A DNA stretch of 33,857 nucleotides from assembly GCA_946478775.1 (NCBI GenBank), contig CAMLDR010000024.1, positions 1 through 33,857 on the forward strand. Direction: 5' to 3'. This document shows positions 14,618-23,835 of the stretch, piece after piece (within the stretch, counting starts at the first letter, position 1; each line of letters opens with the position of its first letter). Under the pieces are notes generated by a model that saw only the letters and a program-made list of their open reading frames with translations, did no database searches and was not told where the DNA came from. The translations under genes and the position numbers were made by a program. This stretch comes from an uncultured Flavobacteriales bacterium. GTDB lineage: Bacteria; Bacteroidota; Bacteroidia; Flavobacteriales; Crocinitomicaceae.

Positions 14618-15319
14618 TTAATCATCTTCTCTGATCACTTTCCCTTTGATCATCTTACGGTCGTAAATCCTGATCTTCAGATCTTTTAATGATTCGCGAT
14701 TTTTGAAATAAACCGTTTGAATCGCGTATCCGGGTGCAGTAACACGAATGGAAGCCGGATTCTTTTTCCAATCCAGTGGAATCTTGAAAGTTCCGTTTTT
14801 ATCCGCTTCAATGGAAGTCAACAAGTTTGAATTTGCGTCCATCAATCCAATTTGGATGGCTCCGGTATTTTTTCCCTCCCATTCAATTTTTCCCGAAACA
14901 ACTGTTTCGTCCCGATGATCATAGGATACGGCAACCGCTCCCTGAATGGGCATCTTTGCTTCGCTGATCGAGTCATGATGTTCAATAGCTACTGCATTTT
15001 GAGCTTGAGATGGCAAAGCGGAAAAAGTACTCAAAGCCAAACCAAGTGCAACAGCTTTTAAATCGAAACCGAATGCTGCCTGATGAGGTTTTGTAAATAA
15101 ATAGGTTTTATCCAATTGTTTTTCTTCGAAACGACCGCAAACAGATAGGTGTTTATGACGCTCCAAATAATTCACAATCGAAAAATCAGACATGGAACTG
15201 AAATCAATTACCGTTTTGCTGCAGGATTCACAGAAACGGCCTTTCGCTTCCGGCTTCATCTGATCCCAGTCTGCATGACAGGGCTCCTCGATTTGGTAGT
15301 TTATTTTCTTCGGTTTCAT
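14618..15319 (-). CDS. Anchored protein with N-terminal FCxSCxKxVxDF cysteine motif
   Basis: Function unknown. Residues about 13-65 carry CHADWDQMKPEAKGRFC, ESCSKTVIDFSSMSDF and SVCGRF; four cysteines in this pattern could bind a metal. A hydrophobic segment near residues 83-105 (LKAVALGLALSTFSALPSQAQ) would act as a membrane anchor, leaving the cysteine motif inside the cell. The remaining roughly 130 residues are beta-rich with IEADKNGTFKIPLDW and ASIRVTAPGYAIQTVYF, which look like a carboxypeptidase-regulatory or CnaB-like fold exported to the periplasm. It is a paralogue of the neighbouring 15372-16154 gene and lies 52 nt downstream of it. The N-terminal motif recurs in many Bacteroidota proteins, often ahead of TonB- or peptidase-regulatory-like domains. 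Confidence 0.8.
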   Translation of the reverse strand: MKPKKINYQIEEPCHADWDQMKPEAKGRFCESCSKTVIDFSSMSDFSIVNYLERHKHLSVCGRFEEKQLDKTYLFTKPHQAAFGFDLKAVALGLALSTFSALPSQAQNAVAIEHHDSISEAKMPIQGAVAVSYDHRDETVVSGKIEWEGKNTGAIQIGLMDANSNLLTSIEADKNGTFKIPLDWKKNPASIRVTAPGYAIQTVYFKNRESLKDLKIRIYDRKMIKGKVIREDD

Positions 15320-15371
15320 GGCGCTTTTTTATGGAATACATACCTCTTCAAAAAAGGTTCAATGCAGCCTT

Positions 15372-16154
15372 CTATTTTTCCATTTTTTGGATGCTTACAT
15401 TTCCGATCTCGATCTTTTGTAAGATCTGATCTTCTGTAGATTTCACATCGCCCTGTATCACCTCTATCTCCCCACGAATCATGATTTCCTCTTCGAGCAA
15501 TTCAATTTTCAAGCCGGAAAGAGAAGCTTCATATGGAAAATAAATTCCTTTCGTTTCATATCCCTGTCCTGAAACTTCAATAGATGCCGGTTTCAGATCC
15601 CAATTCAGGTCAAATACAAAATTCCCTTTAGAATCAGGATGAATCCTATTCAGTTCTCCGCCATCAGCATCCATCAGTAAAACTATTACCTGATCAAAAT
15701 TATTCCCCGGAATGATCACCCGACCGCTTGCCTTTTTCTCTTTTTCGTGATTGAAATTTACATGCGCAACTGTTCCTACAACAATTGGCGGAGCAACAAT
15801 CGTGGTATCGATTTTCACAGGTTCATTTGGTTCAGTCTGTGCAAAACCAGGAACAGCCGAAAAAGTGGTCAAAGCCAAACCCAAAACAACCGCTCTTAAA
15901 TCAAAACTCGGAGAAAAAACGGGCTGATTCAATTGATAAACGCGATCCAATTGCGGTTTGGTAAAGCGTCCGCACACTTTCTCGTGTTTGTGATTCTCCA
16001 GGTAATTGACAATCGAAAAATCAGACATCTGTGTAAAATCAACCACTGATTTCTCACATGATCCACAAAAACGACCCGTTGATTCCGGCGTCATATCGTT
16101 CCAGCTTTTATCGCATGGATTTTGGATGGAATATTGAATAGATTTTACTTTCAT
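15372..16154 (-). CDS. Paralogous anchored protein with FCxSCxKxVxDF motif
   Basis: Function unknown. It shares its architecture with the next gene on this strand: CDKSWNDMTPESTGRFC, GSCEKSVVDFTQMSDF and KVCGRF in the first 65 residues, a hydrophobic segment near 85-107 (LRAVVLGLALTTFSAVPGFAQ), and a beta-rich C-terminal domain with HPDSKGNFVFDLNWDL and ASIEVSGQGYETKGIYF. The C-terminal extension (about residues 215-260) is acidic and longer than in the paralogue. The two genes are 52 nt apart and probably form one transcript. Tandem duplication followed by divergence of the linker and tail explains the pair. No enzymatic residues are recognisable. Confidence 0.8.
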   Translation of the reverse strand: MKVKSIQYSIQNPCDKSWNDMTPESTGRFCGSCEKSVVDFTQMSDFSIVNYLENHKHEKVCGRFTKPQLDRVYQLNQPVFSPSFDLRAVVLGLALTTFSAVPGFAQTEPNEPVKIDTTIVAPPIVVGTVAHVNFNHEKEKKASGRVIIPGNNFDQVIVLLMDADGGELNRIHPDSKGNFVFDLNWDLKPASIEVSGQGYETKGIYFPYEASLSGLKIELLEEEIMIRGEIEVIQGDVKSTEDQILQKIEIGNVSIQKMEK

Positions 16155-16276
16155 AATGCGATTTTTTTGACAGTACAGTATATAACTCTAAAAGTTCAGA
16201 ACTATTTTGTGGATTTATTAACAGGGTGCAAATTCAATGCGTTTTTTGTCTAAATTTATTCAAAACCAGTTTGTTA

Positions 16277-16483
16277 ATGATTCGAATAAAACGATTTCAG
16301 AGGACACTAATTATTTCCTTAGCAGCCATTAATTCGCTTTTCTATTACAGTTCGCGTTCCTACTCGCTGCCCGACATTCTTTCCAATACCCTTATCTTTA
16401 CCGGAATGGTTACGTTATGTGTATTTAGCTATGTATACATACAAAACAGTTCCCGCAGGAAGAAAGCAAAGGTTAAATCCTAG
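16277..16483 (+). CDS. Small two-helix membrane protein, uncertain
   Basis: Not recognised. The product from the ATG at 16277 is 68 residues with two hydrophobic stretches (LIISLAAINSLFYY and ILSNTLIFTGMVTLCVFSYVY) and basic ends (MIRIKRFQR and SSRRKKAKVKS). An upstream ATG at 16226 would add 17 residues rich in Cys and Phe, which seems less likely. It lies between a divergent gene and the S9 peptidase, and a weak hairpin with six T residues follows the stop. The topology is plausible, but short length and lack of known relatives leave the possibility that it is a chance frame. Confidence 0.45.
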   Translation: MIRIKRFQRTLIISLAAINSLFYYSSRSYSLPDILSNTLIFTGMVTLCVFSYVYIQNSSRRKKAKVKS

Positions 16484-16489
16484 TTAATC

Positions 16490-16508
16490 CAGTATTTACT
16501 GCTTTTTT
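16490..16508 (+). terminator. Weak hairpin with T6
   Basis: CAGT (16490-16493) pairs with ACTG (16498-16501) around ATTT, followed by C and six T residues at 16503-16508. The stem is only 4 bp, so this is tentative; its position just after the small membrane ORF is the main support. Confidence 0.25.
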
Positions 16509-16534
16509 ATAGTCCCCAAATTGACTTTTTTAGG

Positions 16535-16542
16535 TATTTTTG
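16535..16542 (+). promoter_or_regulatory. Putative -7 element for the S9 peptidase gene
   Basis: TATTTTTG matches TAnnTTTG and lies 20 nt before the ATG at 16563. No TTTG is at the -33 position. Its place inside the frame extension that opens at the TTG at 16521 argues that translation starts at 16563. Confidence 0.4.
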
Positions 16543-16562
16543 AGCAACTTGAAAAAAAGCTA

Positions 16563-18593
16563 ATGGGTAAAAGTTCTATTTTCCTGGCGCTGATTGCGGG
16601 CGCACTCGTACAACTTCACGCAAAAGCGCAAGAATTTACTCCTGAAAAAATGTGGTCTCTGAATCGAATTTCAGGAACGATGGGTTCATCCAACGAAGAA
16701 TGGATGGTTTATCAGAGCACCAAAACCGATTATACGGTTAACAAAAGCAAAACAAGTACTTTCCTGGTTGAGTTGAAAACCGGGAAAACCAGCACATTGG
16801 ATCTTGACGGGGCATGGAATTTTATCTGGAACTCAGAAAACCAGTTGGTATTTCTGCAGGCCGCAGGTTCTGAAATCGAATTAAAAAGTTTTAATCCTTC
16901 CAGCAGAGCAATCAAAGTACTTCACAATTTTGGAGCAACAGCAGTGGAAGGTATTTCCCTGAGTCCGGATGGCAAACGATTTGCAACACTTGAACCCCTG
17001 AAAATAAAGCAAACAGTTAAAGATAAATACCCGGACCTTCCGCAAACTTCCGGGAGATTGGAAACCGATTTGATGTATCGCCACTGGAACCAATGGTCTT
17101 CTGCGGAAGTACCCCATTTGTATTGGTATGAAGCATCTGCAGAAGGAAAATTCACCAAGAAAGCAGATGTGATGGACCAGGAGGACTTCCCATCCGTTAC
17201 GGGGCCTTTCGGCGGAATAGAGAGTGTTTGTTTCAGCAAAGACGGACAAACCATTTTTTATTCAACCAAGAAAATGGCGGGCAAAAACTTCGCTCAATCT
17301 ACCAACTCAGAAATTTACGCTTATAAAACTGCTGATAAGATCACCACGATCCTTTCTTCGGCACACAAAGGATACGACACGAATCCGTCAATCAATTTCA
17401 CAGGGAAAACCCTTGCCTGGTTAAGCATGGAAAAAGATGGTTTTGAGGCAGATAAAAACCGCATCCGGATCATGGACCTGGAAAGCCGGCAAGAGAAAGA
17501 CCTGACTGCAGGAATGGATATAAGTGTGAATGATTTTGCATGGCATCCTTCCAAAGAAATCATTTATTTCACGGCGACCGTTAAAGCAACCAAGCAATTG
17601 TATTCCATTGACATTAAAACAGGGAAAATTCAGCAATTGACTTCCGACCGCTGCGATTATGTGAGTTTCAGTGTGATGAAAGACCGTATTTTGCTTGAAA
17701 GACAAGATATGATCCACCCAACGGATATCTGGATCTTCACTCCGAAAACAGGCCTGAATGAGCAATTGACCTCTGTCAACAAAGAAGAGTTAAAAGGGAT
17801 TGCCGAGCCAACTGTTCAGGAAAAGTGGATCACCACTACGGATGGAAAAAAAATGCTGACTTGGGTGATTTATCCTCCCAATTACGATCCTGCTAAGAAA
17901 TATCCTGCTTTACTTTATTGCCAGGGCGGGCCTCAAAGTCCCGTTTCACAGTATTTTTCTTACCGCTGGAATTTCCGTTTGATGGCTTCTCAGGGTTACA
18001 TTATAATCGCTCCGAACAGAAGAGGTTTACCGGGTTTTGGTCAGGAATGGAACGATGCTATTTCGAAAGACTGGGGCGGACAAGCCATGCGTGACTACCT
18101 GACAGCAACCGACAGTTGTGTGGCTCAAATACCGGCAATCAACAAAGATAAACTGGGAGCTGTTGGAGCAAGTTACGGTGGATATTCCGTTTATTATTTA
18201 GCCGGAATCCATGAAAACCGGTTCAAGGCTTTTATCTCGCATTGCGGATTATTCAACCTGGAAAGCTGGTATGGAACAACGGAAGAATTGTTCTTCGCAA
18301 ACTGGGATATAGGTGGACCGTACTGGCTGCCTGAAAACAAAGAGTTGTATGCAAAAAACAGTCCTCACAAACTGGTCGACAAATGGAATACACCCATGCT
18401 TGTCATTCACGGAGGAAAAGATTTTCGTGTTCCCGAATCGGAAGGAATGCAGGCATTCCAGGTTCTTCAGCTAAAAGGGATCCCGAGTAAATACCTGTAT
18501 TTTCCGGATGAAGGACATTGGGTGACCAAGCCGCAAAACAGTATGTTGTGGAACCGTGAATTTTTTGACTGGTTAAATACTTATTTAAAGTAA
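16563..18593 (+). CDS. Secreted S9 family peptidase (prolyl oligopeptidase/acylaminoacyl-peptidase type)
   Basis: A serine peptidase that probably removes dipeptides or acylated residues from short peptides in the periplasm. With the ATG at 16563 the N terminus is a clean signal peptide (GKSSIFLALIAGALVQL, then HAKAQ cleavage region). Residues about 30-400 contain WD40/beta-propeller-like repeats (LSPDGKRFA, FSKDGQTIFYS, WHPSKEIIYF), and about 420-676 the alpha/beta hydrolase domain. The catalytic triad is visible: Ser537 in GASYGGYS, Asp620 in GGKDFRVP and His652 in DEGHW, with GGPQSP and APNRRGLPGFG upstream of the nucleophile. The frame extends 14 codons further to a TTG at 16521, but a -7 promoter element overlaps that segment. 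It is transcribed alone as far as can be seen. Confidence 0.92.
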   Translation: MGKSSIFLALIAGALVQLHAKAQEFTPEKMWSLNRISGTMGSSNEEWMVYQSTKTDYTVNKSKTSTFLVELKTGKTSTLDLDGAWNFIWNSENQLVFLQAAGSEIELKSFNPSSRAIKVLHNFGATAVEGISLSPDGKRFATLEPLKIKQTVKDKYPDLPQTSGRLETDLMYRHWNQWSSAEVPHLYWYEASAEGKFTKKADVMDQEDFPSVTGPFGGIESVCFSKDGQTIFYSTKKMAGKNFAQSTNSEIYAYKTADKITTILSSAHKGYDTNPSINFTGKTLAWLSMEKDGFEADKNRIRIMDLESRQEKDLTAGMDISVNDFAWHPSKEIIYFTATVKATKQLYSIDIKTGKIQQLTSDRCDYVSFSVMKDRILLERQDMIHPTDIWIFTPKTGLNEQLTSVNKEELKGIAEPTVQEKWITTTDGKKMLTWVIYPPNYDPAKKYPALLYCQGGPQSPVSQYFSYRWNFRLMASQGYIIIAPNRRGLPGFGQEWNDAISKDWGGQAMRDYLTATDSCVAQIPAINKDKLGAVGASYGGYSVYYLAGIHENRFKAFISHCGLFNLESWYGTTEELFFANWDIGGPYWLPENKELYAKNSPHKLVDKWNTPMLVIHGGKDFRVPESEGMQAFQVLQLKGIPSKYLYFPDEGHWVTKPQNSMLWNREFFDWLNTYLK

Positions 18594-18669
18594 AGACAGC
18601 ATCATAAAATTGAAACAACAAAATGGACGTATAACACGATCCAATTAAAAATAAAAAAACTAAAGAGAT

Positions 18670-21354
18670 ATGTGGAATAGAATAGCCAATATCATTCTGA
18701 GAAATCGTTTTATCATTCTTGCCATCATGGCATTACTGACCGTATTGTTCGGTTATTATGCTATCACCGGCTTGAAGATTGACAATAAGTACGGGAACAT
18801 GCTTCCCAAGGACAGCCCCACACAGGTTACTTACCTGAAATTCAAAAAAATGTTCGGCGAAGACGGATCAGCCTTAGTAATTGCGATCCAGGACAAAGAT
18901 CTGTACACCAAAGAAAAATTCCTGCTCTGGAAAAACCTGGGAGATTCCATTCTTCAGATCGATGGGGTCATTTCTGTCATTTCCGAGGCGAAACTATTTA
19001 ACCTCATTAACGATACTGCAAATAGTCAATTCACCATCAAACCAATCTTCTCAGACATCTCCTTTAAAGAGAAATCGATAGAACAGATCAAAAGTGAAAT
19101 TCGCCGGAACCCGCTCTACAGTGGTATCATGTACAATGACTCTGCGAATGTAAGCTTGATGATGGTTACATTGGATGAAAACTTTTTGGTCGATAAAGAG
19201 AAGCAAAAAGTAGTTATTGAGATTGAAGAACTGGCAAAATCCTACGAAAAGCAATTCAATCAGATGCATTTTGCCGGATTACCGCATATGCGTGTTTTGA
19301 TCGGAAAGCGAGTAATGAGCGAAATGTACCAATTCGTGATCCTTTCCATGCTAATCTCATTCGGGATCATGTATTTCTTCTTCCGCTCGGTCCGTGTGAC
19401 ACTCATCAGTCTCCTGGTGGTTGCAATTACTGTAATCTGGGCCATGGGAACGATCGGACTGTTCAATTACAACATTTCCATCATGATGGCGCTTATTCCT
19501 CCGCTGATGATCGTTATCGGAATCCCGAATTGTATTTATCTCTTCAATAAGTACCATTACGAGTTCAAACAGCATGGGAACAAGATCAAAGCGCTGACAC
19601 AGGTTATTCGTAAAACCGGTACGGCTATGTGGTTAACCAATGTTACCACGGCCATTGGTTTCATGACCTTTCTCTTTACCAACTCATCTAAGTTTTTTGA
19701 ATTCGGAGTGATCTCATCGGTAAACATCATGCTTTGTTACGTGGTTTCACTCTGCCTGATCCCAATCTTCGCTTCTTTCTCCAAACAGCCTAAAACAAGA
19801 CACTTAAAACATCTTGACCGCAAAGCTGCCGTGAAGTTCCTGGAAAAACTGGTAAAGATTACATCCAACAATCGCCGTGCAGTTTATATCGTCACCATTC
19901 TATTAACCATTGGTACGGGAGTGGGAATTTTCTTCATGAAAGTTACCGGAAATATAACGGGTGATTTACCTGCCAGAGATCCTATCCTGAAAGACATTCA
20001 ATTTATGGAAGCCAATTTTGGCGGAGCGGTTCCGTTCGAGGTATTGATCGATTACAAGGAAAAAGGACGCTTGTTCGGTAAGAACACCATGCAAAGTGTA
20101 GAAGAAGTGCAGGATATGCTTGCCCGTGACACCTTGTTTGCCAAAAGTCTTTCCATTGTGGACTTCGTGAAAGTCGTTAATATGGCTTACTACAACAACA
20201 ATCCGGAACAATACAAGATCTTTGCGACGAAAGACAAACTGCGTTTAAATTCCTACTTGAAGAATTTATCTACAACCACCAATAATTCGACTTTATCGAT
20301 CAAAGAATTGGTAGATACAACGCATCACATTCTCCGGATCCGCACTTCCATGAAAGACCTCGGATCTTATGAAGTAGAAGATGAAGTGCATTTGATCGAG
20401 CACCGCATTGACAGCATTATGAATCCCGACAAACCCTTATTGGAGAACTATTATTCCCATTTTGCGAAAGGAAAAAAACAATACATTGATTCCATTTTCG
20501 ACTTATCGAGTGGCGTTTACAACAATTTGACTGCACTGCTTTCCAACGGTGATGATAAAAAACAGTATGCCTTTGATTCCGATCCGGAATTAGTGAGAAC
20601 CTACTTCGGTAAGCCGACATTCAAGAAAAAGCTTCGTGAAGCCATTGATAAGGAATATTACGAGGTTACACTAACAGGAACTTCTGTTGTAGCTTCTGAA
20701 GGAACAAAATACCTGGTAAGCAACTTAACTTCCAGTATTGTCTTTGCTACGATTTCCATTGCCGCATTAATGTGTCTCCTGTTCTACTCACTCCGAATGG
20801 TAGTGGTATCCATGATTCCTAACTTAATTCCAATGGCAATCACTGCCGGAATCATGGGAATCTTCGGAATTCCGCTGAAACCTTCTACCCTATTGATTTT
20901 CTCCATTGCATTGGGTATTACGGTCGACAACACGATCCACTTCCTGGCACATTACCGGCATGAATTGAAAACAAAAAAATGGGACCTCAAAGAATGTATT
21001 GCAATCTCTATCCGTGAAACCGGTTTGAGTATCATCTATACTTCCGTGATCTTATTCTTCGGATTTATCGTGTTCGTATTCTCTGATTTCGGAGGTACCC
21101 AGGCCTTGGGTTATTTGTCTGCCATCACTTATTTCGTGGCACTTTTCACCAACCTGATCTTATTACCTTGTTTGCTTTTAAGCTACGAACGCAGACTAAC
21201 AACAAAATCATTTGAAGAGCCCTTGTTTGAGATCTATGATGAAGATTCAGACGTGAGCTGGGATTTATTGGAAATTGAAAAATCAGAAGATCTCCACCGT
21301 GAAAAACCGGATTCCGATGAAAAAGACGAAACAAAAGCACCCAAAGAAGACTAG
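18670..21354 (+). CDS. MMPL/RND superfamily transporter
   Basis: An inner-membrane exporter of the MMPL (hydrophobe/amphiphile) branch of the RND superfamily; substrates of this branch are often lipids or hydrophobic compounds, but the one here is unknown. The 894 residues show the duplicated RND plan: a first helix at about 12-32, a periplasmic domain to about 215, a bundle of five helices to about 385, helix seven at about 408-425, a second large periplasmic domain (about 430-690), and five final helices to about 845. Conserved segments include GLKIDNKYGNMLPKDSP at the start, LTNVTTAIGFMTFLFT in the first half and SIALGITVDNTIHFLAHYRHEL in the second half. A highly acidic cytoplasmic tail follows (about 850-894). 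rmlA begins 3 nt later, suggesting an envelope-related role. Confidence 0.9.
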   Translation: MWNRIANIILRNRFIILAIMALLTVLFGYYAITGLKIDNKYGNMLPKDSPTQVTYLKFKKMFGEDGSALVIAIQDKDLYTKEKFLLWKNLGDSILQIDGVISVISEAKLFNLINDTANSQFTIKPIFSDISFKEKSIEQIKSEIRRNPLYSGIMYNDSANVSLMMVTLDENFLVDKEKQKVVIEIEELAKSYEKQFNQMHFAGLPHMRVLIGKRVMSEMYQFVILSMLISFGIMYFFFRSVRVTLISLLVVAITVIWAMGTIGLFNYNISIMMALIPPLMIVIGIPNCIYLFNKYHYEFKQHGNKIKALTQVIRKTGTAMWLTNVTTAIGFMTFLFTNSSKFFEFGVISSVNIMLCYVVSLCLIPIFASFSKQPKTRHLKHLDRKAAVKFLEKLVKITSNNRRAVYIVTILLTIGTGVGIFFMKVTGNITGDLPARDPILKDIQFMEANFGGAVPFEVLIDYKEKGRLFGKNTMQSVEEVQDMLARDTLFAKSLSIVDFVKVVNMAYYNNNPEQYKIFATKDKLRLNSYLKNLSTTTNNSTLSIKELVDTTHHILRIRTSMKDLGSYEVEDEVHLIEHRIDSIMNPDKPLLENYYSHFAKGKKQYIDSIFDLSSGVYNNLTALLSNGDDKKQYAFDSDPELVRTYFGKPTFKKKLREAIDKEYYEVTLTGTSVVASEGTKYLVSNLTSSIVFATISIAALMCLLFYSLRMVVVSMIPNLIPMAITAGIMGIFGIPLKPSTLLIFSIALGITVDNTIHFLAHYRHELKTKKWDLKECIAISIRETGLSIIYTSVILFFGFIVFVFSDFGGTQALGYLSAITYFVALFTNLILLPCLLLSYERRLTTKSFEEPLFEIYDEDSDVSWDLLEIEKSEDLHREKPDSDEKDETKAPKED

Positions 21355-21357
21355 GTA

Positions 21358-22221
21358 ATGAAAGGAATCATTCTTGCAGGAGGCTCGGGAACCAGGCTCC
21401 ATCCATTGACATTGGCAATCAGCAAGCAGTTAATGCCGATTTACGACAAACCGATGATCTATTATCCTTTGTCTATTTTAATGACCGCCGGAATTCGTGA
21501 GATCCTGATCATTTCAACTCCTCACGATCTTCCCCAGTTCAAAAAATTGCTTGGCGACGGAAGTAAACTAGGGTGTTCTTTTTCTTATGCAGAACAAGCA
21601 GAACCCAACGGATTGGCACAGGCTTTTGTGATTGGTGAATCATTTATCGGGAACGATTCCGTTGCATTAATCCTCGGAGACAACATTTTCTACGGTGTAG
21701 GAATGGATGAGTTACTGAAAGAAAATGCGGATCCAGAAGGCGGTGTCGTGTATGCTTATCATGTGAGCGATCCGGAACGTTACGGGGTAGTTGAATTCGA
21801 TGAGGTGATGAATGTTCTTTCCATTGAAGAAAAACCGGTAAACCCGAAATCGAACTATGCTGTTCCGGGGTTATATTTTTACGATAACGATGTCATTGAA
21901 ATCGCAAAGAACCTGAAACCTTCTGCTCGCGGAGAATATGAAATTACAGACGTCAATGCGGAATACCTGAAACGAGGGAAACTGAGAGTAGCTATTTTGA
22001 GCAGAGGAACCGCCTGGCTGGATACGGGTACCTTCCCTTCCCTGATGCAGGCCGGACAATTTGTCCAAGTTATCGAAGAGCGGCAAGGATTGAAAGTAGG
22101 ATGTATTGAAGAGATTGCCTACCGCAACGGATTTATTTCTGCAGGTCAGTTGAAAGAAATAGCCCAGCCTCTTGTGAAAAGCGGTTACGGTACTTATTTG
22201 CTACAATTACTGAAAAAATAA
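21358..22221 (+). CDS. rfbA: Glucose-1-phosphate thymidylyltransferase
   Basis: Forms dTDP-glucose from glucose 1-phosphate and dTTP, the entry step to dTDP-rhamnose and related deoxysugars for surface polysaccharides (also called rmlA). The 287-residue protein has the nucleotide-binding signature [16 protein letters not shown] at the N terminus, the substrate segment [59 protein letters not shown] and [13 protein letters not shown], all characteristic of short-type RmlA. Length is typical. It starts 3 nt after the transporter stop and its stop overlaps the start of the polyprenyl synthase gene by 1 nt (TAATG). The remaining rml genes are not in the window. Confidence 0.96.
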   Translation: MKGIILAGGSGTRLHPLTLAISKQLMPIYDKPMIYYPLSILMTAGIREILIISTPHDLPQFKKLLGDGSKLGCSFSYAEQAEPNGLAQAFVIGESFIGNDSVALILGDNIFYGVGMDELLKENADPEGGVVYAYHVSDPERYGVVEFDEVMNVLSIEEKPVNPKSNYAVPGLYFYDNDVIEIAKNLKPSARGEYEITDVNAEYLKRGKLRVAILSRGTAWLDTGTFPSLMQAGQFVQVIEERQGLKVGCIEEIAYRNGFISAGQLKEIAQPLVKSGYGTYLLQLLKK

Positions 22222-23189
22222 TGGACAGTCTTGCTCCATATGCAGTATACCTTGAAAATCAAATTTCAAGTCTGAAGCGGGCAGATGAGCCGCAAAACCT
22301 ATTCAATCCCCTGCGCTATTTCCTTTCTCTCGGAGGAAAACGCATGCGCCCGATTCTCACCCTAATCAGCGGAGAAATCTTTAATATCCCGAAAGAGAAA
22401 AGTCTCCATGCCGCACTCAGCATTGAGCTGTTCCATAACTTTTCACTGATCCATGACGACATCATGGATGAAGCTCCTGTTCGCCGCGGAAAACCAACCA
22501 TCCACACGAAATGGAATCCAAATGTTGCGATCCTTTCCGGCGATGTATTGTACGTTGAAGCATATCAGCAATTGGCAAACTATTCCAATCAACACCTTCC
22601 GGTCCTGTTGAGACGTTTCAATGAAACAGCCATTGAGGTCTGCCAGGGACAGCAGTTCGATATGGATTTTGAGAGCCTGGAAACAGTTTCCGAATCGGAA
22701 TACATTGAAATGATCCGTTTAAAAACTTCTGTTCTTTTGGGATGCGCTTTGGAATTCGGGGCCATTCTTGGAAACCAGGATGAAGAAATTCGGAGAAACA
22801 TCTATGAATTTGGCGTTTCATTGGGAATTGCGTTTCAAATCCAGGATGACATTCTCGACCTTTATGGCGATCCGGAATTATTCGGCAAACAAGTTGGCGG
22901 GGATATCCTTTGCAATAAGAAAACATTGCTTTTCCTCAAGGCAAAAGAAAAAGCGCAGCAAAACGGTGATGAGCGTTTCATGGAATTAACCCAAATGCGC
23001 GCAGATTCCCACAAAGTGGAACAGGCAAAAGAATTGTTTGAAGAACTTGGAGCCAAAGCAGCTACTTTGCAGGCAATCACCGATTACTACGATCAGGCAA
23101 TGGAAAATTTGCAGCAATTGGAAACGAAAGGATTTAAAACGGAAACATTGCGTGAACTGGCGAAATTTCTAATTACCAGAGAACTTTGA
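22221..23189 (+). CDS. Polyprenyl (isoprenyl) diphosphate synthase
   Basis: A trans-prenyltransferase that extends allylic diphosphates with isopentenyl diphosphate. Both aspartate-rich motifs are present: DDIMDE starting at Asp79 (DDxxD) and DDILD starting at Asp209, together with GGKRMRP (IPP binding), FHNFSLIHDD and RRGKPT. Chain length cannot be settled from motifs; the residues before the first motif (AALSIELFHNF) contain Phe near position 75 and fit a C15-C20 or longer product. It could supply geranylgeranyl diphosphate for the carotenoid genes nearby or a quinone side chain. It is coupled by a 1-nt overlap to rfbA. The following 197 nt to the next gene contain no coding region that I can support. 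Confidence 0.93.
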   Translation: MDSLAPYAVYLENQISSLKRADEPQNLFNPLRYFLSLGGKRMRPILTLISGEIFNIPKEKSLHAALSIELFHNFSLIHDDIMDEAPVRRGKPTIHTKWNPNVAILSGDVLYVEAYQQLANYSNQHLPVLLRRFNETAIEVCQGQQFDMDFESLETVSESEYIEMIRLKTSVLLGCALEFGAILGNQDEEIRRNIYEFGVSLGIAFQIQDDILDLYGDPELFGKQVGGDILCNKKTLLFLKAKEKAQQNGDERFMELTQMRADSHKVEQAKELFEELGAKAATLQAITDYYDQAMENLQQLETKGFKTETLRELAKFLITREL

Positions 23190-23386
23190 TAGCTTGGAGA
23201 TGCTGTTAAAATAAGGCAGGATTTATAAACCGCAGAGAAGCAGAGCGCACAAAGATTTAGAGCTTACCTGCGTGAAGTACAAAATCCCCTTACCATAAAA
23301 CTGTAACTCCAATTACTTTTCGTTTAAAATATTTCGATCTTTACACAATTTGTTAAGAAATTTCTATATTCGAAAAAATACTCCTT

Positions 23387-23791
23387 ATGAAAACACTTAA
23401 AATATCACTATTCACACTTATTTTAGGACTTACACTTCCTTTGCTTCATTCCTGCGGGAAATACCCGGATGGTCCCAATTTTTCGATCTTATCGCGCAAA
23501 ACACGCATTGAAAATGTTTGGGTTCAAACAGAAACAGTTTACGCAAATGGAACTGTAGTACAAAATCCTGATCCTGGTTACACCACTGAGTTCACCAGTG
23601 ATGGCGAAGTCTTTTATTCAAATGGCACATTTACATTAAGTGGAACCTGGGACCTGGTAAATGATAAAAAAGATCTTCGTATCAGCTATCCGGGATTTGG
23701 AAACATCGATTTTGAGATCCGAAAGTTGAAAGCAAAAGAAATGTGGCTGAAAAACAGTAATGGCGAAGTGGTTAAATATGAACCGGACTAA
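23387..23791 (+). CDS. Small lipocalin-like lipoprotein
   Basis: Function unknown. The 134-residue protein has a lipoprotein signal ending LHSCGKYP, with Cys23 as lipidation site. The mature part has alternating strands with WVQTETVYANG, YTTEFTSDGEVFYSNGTFTLSGTWDLVNDKKDLRI and IRKLKAKEMWLKN, the pattern of small lipocalin-like or DUF4923/DUF5004-like proteins of Bacteroidota, in which an unfolding strand pair is followed by a GTW strand. The exact family is not certain. The upstream region has TATATTCG at 23365-23372, one mismatch from the -7 consensus, and the gene is followed by a strong terminator, so it is probably monocistronic. Confidence 0.82.
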   Translation: MKTLKISLFTLILGLTLPLLHSCGKYPDGPNFSILSRKTRIENVWVQTETVYANGTVVQNPDPGYTTEFTSDGEVFYSNGTFTLSGTWDLVNDKKDLRISYPGFGNIDFEIRKLKAKEMWLKNSNGEVVKYEPD

Positions 23792-23809
23792 TCGATAAAA
23801 ATCAATTGG

Positions 23810-23835
23810 AAAGCGATCATTTGGTCGCTTTTTTT
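23810..23835 (+). terminator. Intrinsic terminator of the lipoprotein gene
   Basis: A 9-bp stem with one G-T pair (AAAGCGATC at 23810-23818 and GGTCGCTTT at 23823-23831), ATTT loop, and seven T residues at 23829-23835. It overlaps the 3' end of the convergent lycopene cyclase gene. Confidence 0.85.

Noticed and set aside
23190..23386. Possible dispersed repeat (AACCGCAGAGAAGCAGAG) and a possible small gene in the gap after the prenyl synthase
   Set aside because: The CAGAG-rich stretch resembles degenerate intergenic repeats seen in many genomes, but it occurs once here and I found no second copy or frame with coding character.
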